From positions 682,001 through 746,000 of the forward strand of contig JBAZJB010000001.1 of the NCBI GenBank assembly GCA_041651575.1: a stretch of 64,000 nt of DNA. Reading direction: 5' to 3'. Source of the DNA: JAQUOT01 sp041651575. GTDB lineage: Archaea > Nanobdellota > Nanobdellia > SCGC-AAA011-G17 > JAFCDX01. The notes below the pieces were generated by a model. That model worked only from the letters and a program-made list of their open reading frames with translations. It searched no databases and was not told the origin of the DNA. A program made the position numbers and the translations under genes. Position 1 is the first letter of the stretch, and each line of letters starts with the position of its first letter. Positions 59,688 to 64,000 of this stretch are shown here, piece after piece.

Positions 59688-60680
59688 TTATTCAAGACTA
59701 TCGTCTTTTTTATAAGTATCTATTTTCATAAAAACTTTGTTTGTTTCTATAACTAATCCTTTACTTTTCTTTAAAATGTCTTCAGAAGTCATTTTAGCCT
59801 TTCCAAGGCATATTAATTCATTTTTTAAGCTTAAAACTGCAATTAAATCGTTTTCTTTTATATCTGATTCTAATTTAGAAATTCCTGGAACATTCAGATT
59901 TGCTCCATGACATAAACTATCTATTGCAGAATCAAAAACCCATATTTTTGGTAAAAAGGAAAGTGTAAATTCAACAGGTTTTATTATTTTTTTTAATAAA
60001 GAATCATTTTTGTTTTCTTTAAATTCTGTGTAAGCATCTTGTATATCTTGTAGAGAATACCATTCATTTTCATTAAAAGGTCCTGCTTTTGTTCTTACTA
60101 ATTCTACCATATGTGCATTTGTTTTTAGAATTTTACCCCAATCAACAATTAATTTTCTAATATAAGTTCCTCCTTCGCAACCCACTTTGAATAAAACATC
60201 CTGGTCTTTTATTTCTAAAATTTCTAAATAATAAATTTCTCTTTGTCTTAATTGCCTTTTTACTGCAGATCTTACAGGAGGCAATTGATTTATTTTTCCA
60301 ACAGTCTTTTCTACAGAAACTTTTATTTCTTTTTCAGGAATATCTTTATGCAAGTGCATTAATGCAACATATTCTTTTCCACCTTTTAATAAAATTTGTA
60401 ATATTCTTGTTGCATCATTTAAAGCAATTGGTAAAACTCCAGAAACTCCTGGATCTAAAGTTCCTCCATGTCCTGCTTTTTTTGTATTTAAAATTCTTTT
60501 AAGATAATCTACTGTTTGATGGCTTGTTGGTCCTGAAGGTTTGTTTAAACAAATAACTCCTTTATCAAACAATTCTTGAATAGTCCTATTTTCAGGAGAA
60601 CTTCCATATTTATCAGAAGTTTTAGCTTCTTTCTTAATTAGAATAGTTCTTTTAATTTCTTCAAAAGGCAATTTATTCAT
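59688..60680 (-). CDS. cbf5: tRNA/rRNA pseudouridine synthase Cbf5 (TruB family)
   Basis: 330 residues. The TruB core has GHGGTLDPGVSGVLPIAL with catalytic D76, KEYVALMHLHKDIPEKEI and GGTYIRKLIVDWG. A C-terminal PUA domain (about 240-325) contains ALCHGANLNVPGI-type SLCHGANLNVPGISK and LGKAKMTSEDI. In archaea Cbf5 acts with Nop10, Gar1 and L7Ae in box H/ACA RNPs, and also makes tRNA pseudouridine 55. It starts one base after the upstream membrane-protein stop. Confidence 0.95.
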   Translation of the reverse strand: MNKLPFEEIKRTILIKKEAKTSDKYGSSPENRTIQELFDKGVICLNKPSGPTSHQTVDYLKRILNTKKAGHGGTLDPGVSGVLPIALNDATRILQILLKGGKEYVALMHLHKDIPEKEIKVSVEKTVGKINQLPPVRSAVKRQLRQREIYYLEILEIKDQDVLFKVGCEGGTYIRKLIVDWGKILKTNAHMVELVRTKAGPFNENEWYSLQDIQDAYTEFKENKNDSLLKKIIKPVEFTLSFLPKIWVFDSAIDSLCHGANLNVPGISKLESDIKENDLIAVLSLKNELICLGKAKMTSEDILKKSKGLVIETNKVFMKIDTYKKDDSLE

Positions 60681-60681
60681 T

Positions 60682-61233
60682 TTATTTTGGATAAGGTAAT
60701 ATTTTTTTTAGTAAGCCTTTTTTGTAAGATATATAAAGAGAAATTGTTCCAATAATACACATTATTAAAAAATAATTTCCTATAAAATTATTTATCTTTG
60801 AAATGATACATAATAAAGGGCCTTTTGATTTAACAACTATAATACTGCACTTTTCTCTAATCTTTTCAATTTCTCCAGAACCACTTCCCAAATCTTTTAA
60901 TATAATAAAATAAGTATCTTCATTAAATTTATAATTATATCCTTCATAAATCTTTATTACTTTTTCATTTATAGATAAATCGGCTTCATTCCCAAAGTGT
61001 AACCAACTAAGTTTCATATTAGAACAAGAGAGATTATACCCCTCAAAATTTTCAATAGTGTTTATATGGCTTATAAGTATTGTTTTTTGATAGTCTCCAA
61101 TACCTATTGATAATATTCCTAAAGAAAAATTAAAAATACCTAAAAAAACTAAAGGCAAACATAAACTAACTAGTATAGCATTAAATTCAAAATACAATTT
61201 GCGTTCAGATTCTAACTTAGTATTATCAACCAT
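60682..61233 (-). CDS. Membrane protein of unknown function, 183 residues
   Basis: Two or three spans: about 20-45 and 145-170, with a possible one at the join to the first extracellular part. Between them lies a Cys-containing external domain (NLSCSNMKLSWLHFG, EKCSIIVVKSKG). I do not recognise the family. TAAAATG joins it to cbf5, so it may be co-transcribed. Confidence 0.5.
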   Translation of the reverse strand: MVDNTKLESERKLYFEFNAILVSLCLPLVFLGIFNFSLGILSIGIGDYQKTILISHINTIENFEGYNLSCSNMKLSWLHFGNEADLSINEKVIKIYEGYNYKFNEDTYFIILKDLGSGSGEIEKIREKCSIIVVKSKGPLLCIISKINNFIGNYFLIMCIIGTISLYISYKKGLLKKILPYPK

Positions 61234-61284
61234 CGTATTAAATAATATAATTAGTTTATAAAAGTTATTATAACTATTTTAAAA

Positions 61285-61809
61285 TTAATGACTTGTTTTA
61301 CTAAATGATTTACTTTGTTTCTCGTGTTTAATCATTCTTTTTTGTGATTTATTAACAATTTTTTCTTTTTTTAATCTCTCTTCCATTTGTTTTGTTTTTA
61401 ATTCTTCTTTTTTCTCAGGACTAGGAGCAAGATTTTCTTTACCTGCAGGTTCATTCTTTAATAATTTCTCTTCTTTTTTACCTTCTACATCTTTATCATT
61501 TAGAGCTTTTTCAATTTTAGTTTCTTTAGCTTCTTCTTTTTTCTTAGGGAAATCATAATCTTGTAATTCTACCAAAGCATAAGTTCCTTCTCTTCTTGTT
61601 TTAATTTTTATTTTTGAAGGAGGATTTGTACATCCTTTTTCCCATAAAAAATGATTTAGATTAGCACAGATTTTAACTTCTTCTACTTTCATATGTCTTA
61701 TAATGAATTTTCTTACTTCAGAAATTGCTCTTTTTGTTCTTTTAAAAATTGGCACTTTTAAACATTCTCTTCTAAGAGGTATAACATAATTTCTTTCTAA
61801 GTCTGCCAT
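61285..61809 (-). CDS. rpl31e: Ribosomal protein L31e (eL31) with long charged tail
   Basis: 174 residues, about 85 more than common. The core (about 1-85) has ERNYVIPLRRECLKVPIFKR, KRAISEVRKFIIRHMKVEEV and PPSKIKIKTRREGTYALVEL. The remainder (about 90-174) is Lys/Glu-rich (KEEAKETKIEKALNDK), ending KQSKSFSKTSH. L31e sits near the tunnel exit. It starts one base after the L39e stop. Confidence 0.9.
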   Translation of the reverse strand: MADLERNYVIPLRRECLKVPIFKRTKRAISEVRKFIIRHMKVEEVKICANLNHFLWEKGCTNPPSKIKIKTRREGTYALVELQDYDFPKKKEEAKETKIEKALNDKDVEGKKEEKLLKNEPAGKENLAPSPEKKEELKTKQMEERLKKEKIVNKSQKRMIKHEKQSKSFSKTSH

Positions 61810-61810
61810 T

Positions 61811-61978
61811 TTATACTTTTAATTTAGTTCTTCTCCAGGATCTTTTAATTTCAGTATGTCTTGAAGGATGTACTCTACGACCTTTTCCATATTTCTTTGG
61901 AATAGTCCAGAATGGAGCCCACTTTGTTTGAGCTAATCTTTTTCCTAATCTTAATTTTTGTATTAATCTTTTTACCAT
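61811..61978 (-). CDS. rpl39e: Ribosomal protein L39e (eL39)
   Basis: 55 residues, very basic. The order is LIQKLRLGKRLAQTKWAPFW then TIPKKYGKGRRVHPSRHTEI and RRTKLKV; the RLAKxxxQNRPxPxW-like pattern of L39e is recognisable in GKRLAQTKWAPFW. It lines the exit tunnel in archaea and eukaryotes. TAAAATG junctions on both sides, between S19e and L31e. Confidence 0.85.
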   Translation of the reverse strand: MVKRLIQKLRLGKRLAQTKWAPFWTIPKKYGKGRRVHPSRHTEIKRSWRRTKLKV

Positions 61979-61979
61979 T

Positions 61980-62393
61980 TTACTTTGCTAATTTATCCAA
62001 GAAAGATTTTCCTTTTGGAGTAATTATTCTTCCTTTATGAACTCCTTTTTCAACTTGTTTTGAGAATCCTGCTTTGTCTAATTGCTGTAATATTTTTCTT
62101 ATAACATTTCCAGAACCAGTATATGCTTTTTCTGGTTTAAATCCTCTATGTTTTCTATGACCATATTTTTTTCTTAATTTAGAAACACCTATTGGACCTT
62201 GAGCGATATATAATTTTCTTAATAATGAAGCTGTTCTATGATACCACCAATCTTTTTTTGCAGGAGGTCTTTGCTTTCCAGCACAAGTTTTAACAAAAGG
62301 AGCCCAGATTGGAGCTTTAATTTCTGGAATATTTTTTAGCTCTTCTGCTGTTTTCTCTATTAACTTATTTGTATCTTTATTGTAGATTGACAT
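61980..62393 (-). CDS. rps19e: Ribosomal protein S19e (eS19)
   Basis: 137 residues: IYNKDTNKLIEKTAEELKNI, KDWWYHRTASLLRKLYIAQG, GHRKHRGFKPEKAYTGSGNV, IRKILQQLDKAGFSKQVEKG and GRIITPKGKSFLDKLAK. Winged-helix-type small-subunit protein of archaea and eukaryotes. First gene of an operon S19e-L39e-L31e. Confidence 0.95.
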   Translation of the reverse strand: MSIYNKDTNKLIEKTAEELKNIPEIKAPIWAPFVKTCAGKQRPPAKKDWWYHRTASLLRKLYIAQGPIGVSKLRKKYGHRKHRGFKPEKAYTGSGNVIRKILQQLDKAGFSKQVEKGVHKGRIITPKGKSFLDKLAK

Positions 62394-62430
62394 ATTAATT
62401 TAGAAAGATATAACCCCTTTAAAAAGGTTT

Positions 62431-63072
62431 TTATTTGTTTAAAATGATGATATTGCCTCTTCCTTTTTTAATCTTTTTTATAAGGCCTTTATCCTCTAAT
62501 TCTACTATCATTAAGCTTACTTTAGCTTCAGATAGTCCTATCCTTTCCCTAATATCCTTTTGAGTAGTTCTTCCACCTTCTTTTTTAATGATTTCAATTA
62601 CTTTTTCAAGATCGTCCTTTACTCCTTCAATTTTTAGTTCTACTTTTCTAGGTTTTTTAAATCTCTTATAAATTATTGTTATTAAAATTAGGATTAATAC
62701 AAAAGGAATTATATAATAAAGATAATTTGTAGATTTAGTTTCTTTTTCTTCGAATTCAGGTATTAAAAATAAGTCTATTGTATAAGTTCCTTCTTGAGTT
62801 ATTGTAATATCTTCGGTAGTTATTATGGATTTATCTTGAGTATATGCTTTTATAACATAATTTCCAATAGGAATACTTTCAAAAGAGTAATCTCCTGTTT
62901 TTGCAACATATTTTTGTTCAGGAATAGTGTTAATTTCAAGAATTACATTACTAACTTTGTCTAAGGTTAAATCATAAACGCTACCTTGTATCGTTGCTGT
63001 AATTGCATTAACAGAAATTAAATTAATTAAGAATAGACTAAATAAAACAAAAACCCTACCGATATTTTTCAT
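62431..63072 (-). CDS. Membrane-tethered winged-helix protein with extracellular beta-sandwich
   Basis: 213 residues. Signal peptide (1-23), an external carboxypeptidase-regulatory-like Ig domain (about 25-105: GDYSFESIPIGNYVIKAYT), one span (about 117-137) and a cytoplasmic winged helix (about 150-213: DDLEKVIEIIKKEGGRTTQK, LSEAKVSLMIVELEDKGLIK). Archaea have several such membrane-bound HTH proteins (COG2512-like), expected to link a surface signal to DNA or chromatin binding. Divergent from the gene at 63246. Target unknown. Confidence 0.75.
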   Translation of the reverse strand: MKNIGRVFVLFSLFLINLISVNAITATIQGSVYDLTLDKVSNVILEINTIPEQKYVAKTGDYSFESIPIGNYVIKAYTQDKSIITTEDITITQEGTYTIDLFLIPEFEEKETKSTNYLYYIIPFVLILILITIIYKRFKKPRKVELKIEGVKDDLEKVIEIIKKEGGRTTQKDIRERIGLSEAKVSLMIVELEDKGLIKKIKKGRGNIIILNK

Positions 63073-63245
63073 AAATTTTTGTAAGTTTAAAGCTTTATAT
63101 AATTTTCTTTAATAAAAAGAAGCTTGAAATGAGCTCTAAATAGTGTTAAGAAGTCTCGTAAAGCTTTAAATTTTTTGAAAAGAAAGTTTCTTTATATATA
63201 AGGTTATTAATCTAATATTAATAAAAATTTTGATGGAGGCAATAA
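63073..63245. promoter_or_regulatory. Divergent promoter region with an inverted repeat
   Basis: AAAGAAA (63179-63185) and TTTCTTT (63187-63193) form a perfect 7-base inverted repeat around G. It overlaps the left edge of the TATA box TTTATATATAAGG (63191-63203) of the rightward gene. GGAGG at 63235-63239 is the ribosome binding site. Nothing else is visible. Confidence 0.4.
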
Positions 63246-64000
63246 ATGAAAAAGATATTTAGTATTTTTGTAACACTTTTGTTAGTCTTGATTACATTAA
63301 GCACAGTTTTAGCTGAAGATACAAATGAAATTGTAACAGAAGCTTCTACTATAACAGAAACTGAAAATCTAACACCTAGCGAAACAACTGAATTGACTGA
63401 TTCAATAGATGATGCTACTACAAATGAAACAGAAGAAGTAGGAGCAACACCAGATCAAAAAGTTGCTTATGGTTGGAAAAGATTTGCAGAAAAGTTAAGC
63501 TTATTGATGACAAGAGGTAAAGAAAAGCAAGCAGAAAAGAAATTACAATTTGCTCAAAGAAGATTATCAGAAATGAAAGAAATGGCAAAGAAAGGAGATT
63601 TGAAATCTTTGGCTAAAGCTGAAGGATTCCATGCTCAACTTGTCCAAGAACTTTCTGAATTAAAAGAGCAATTTGCTAAAGAAAATGTAACAAAAGCTGA
63701 AAGATTAGAATATAATTTGCAAAAGCATATTACTGTTCTTGATATAATTCAGCAAAAACTGCAAGCTAAAAATGTTACAGCTCCGGGTATTGAGAAAACT
63801 TTGACTAGGCTTAAAGCAGCAGAAGAAAAATATAACAACATGAGCGAAGTTAAGCAAGAAAGAATCGCTAAAGAAGTTTCTAGATTAAATAAAGAAGAGA
63901 AAAGAGATAGAAACCAAAAAAGAATAGCAAATGAAACTGTTGTTGGAGAACAAGTGACTGCTGAGGTTGAGAATCAAGAACAAAATTCTGGTGAAGACAC
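63246..64000 (+). CDS. Secreted DUF5667-like helical protein, cut by the window end
   Basis: The reading frame from ATG 63246 stays open to the end of the window (251 codons). Signal peptide about 1-23 (LLVLITLSTVLA), a Thr/Glu-rich stretch to about 68, then helical, charged sequence beginning RFAEKLSLLMTRGKEKQAEK, with repeated Ala/Leu/Lys helices as in DUF5667 proteins. The C-terminus, possibly with a membrane anchor, is outside the window. Start follows GGAGG by seven bases. Confidence 0.6.
   Translation, partial: MKKIFSIFVTLLLVLITLSTVLAEDTNEIVTEASTITETENLTPSETTELTDSIDDATTNETEEVGATPDQKVAYGWKRFAEKLSLLMTRGKEKQAEKKLQFAQRRLSEMKEMAKKGDLKSLAKAEGFHAQLVQELSELKEQFAKENVTKAERLEYNLQKHITVLDIIQQKLQAKNVTAPGIEKTLTRLKAAEEKYNNMSEVKQERIAKEVSRLNKEEKRDRNQKRIANETVVGEQVTAEVENQEQNSGED

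Noticed and set aside
1..64000. rRNA genes, insertion sequences, replication origin
   Set aside because: None seen: no rRNA-like conserved segments, no transposase-like protein or terminal inverted repeats, and no cluster of origin-type repeats near mcm or rfcS.

Overview
The window is an AT-rich, densely packed archaeal chromosome segment. Archaeal markers are RFC small subunit, MCM, TBP, aIF1A, aIF2-beta, topoisomerase VI, Hjc, Cbf5, a histone-fold protein, and eukaryote-type ribosomal proteins (S4e, S19e, L14e, L18, L19e, L31e, L32e, L34e, L39e) in the usual archaeal order. A primase that fuses PriS to the Fe-S domain of PriL, an NMD3 protein reduced to its middle domain, no adk or cmk near secY, many small secreted or single-span proteins and many unassignable genes together suggest a DPANN archaeon. 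My best guess is the Woesearchaeota/Pacearchaeota/Nanoarchaeota side; this is inference, since there is no 16S gene here. Bacterial-type MetRS, LysRS and DisA, and an MTH1-like Nudix hydrolase, suggest acquired genes.

Layout. 0-14 kb: information processing (DHH fragment, RFC-S, IleRS, TBP, MCM, an OB-fold protein, aIF2-beta, DUF424, NMD3-like, aIF1A, a KH protein, topoisomerase VI B and A). 14-25 kb: a frameshifted beta-propeller gene, tRNA-Asn, a LAGLIDADG protein, DisA next to a voltage-sensor-like membrane protein, tRNA-Ile, small membrane proteins, a TrmB-type regulator opposite an unknown gene, the MetRS/Nudix/tRNA-binding-domain operon, tRNA-Gln and tRNA-Glu in tandem, and a TrmY/deaminase operon. 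25.5-30 kb: an accessory operon of one PD-(D/E)XK nuclease-like gene and two paralogous HTH/repeat/nuclease-like genes. 30.6-46.2 kb: the large ribosomal protein/SecY operon ending in prefoldin alpha. 46-57.5 kb: primase among a run of secreted and membrane-anchored proteins (thrombospondin-like modules, dockerin/EF-hand loops, alpha/alpha toroid, lamin-tail domain, metalloprotease), with a kinase, a radical SAM enzyme and Hjc. 57.5-64 kb: a DUF1931 histone-fold gene, LysRS, acylphosphatase, Cbf5, L31e/L39e/S19e, a membrane-tethered winged-helix protein, and a secreted protein cut by the window end.

Genes within operons are joined almost always by one of two junctions: a 4-base ATGA/GTGA overlap or the seven-base TAA-N-ATG junction, nearly always TAAAATG. 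Operon heads often have a TATA box about 25 bases before the ATG, which implies leaderless mRNAs. Strong Shine-Dalgarno sequences (GGAGG/GAGGTG) occur only before a minority of genes, many of them small or secreted. The best candidate for an undescribed system is the 25.6-30.0 kb operon. Next are the DisA/voltage-sensor pair and the two thrombospondin-like secreted proteins that share an identical leaderless promoter.
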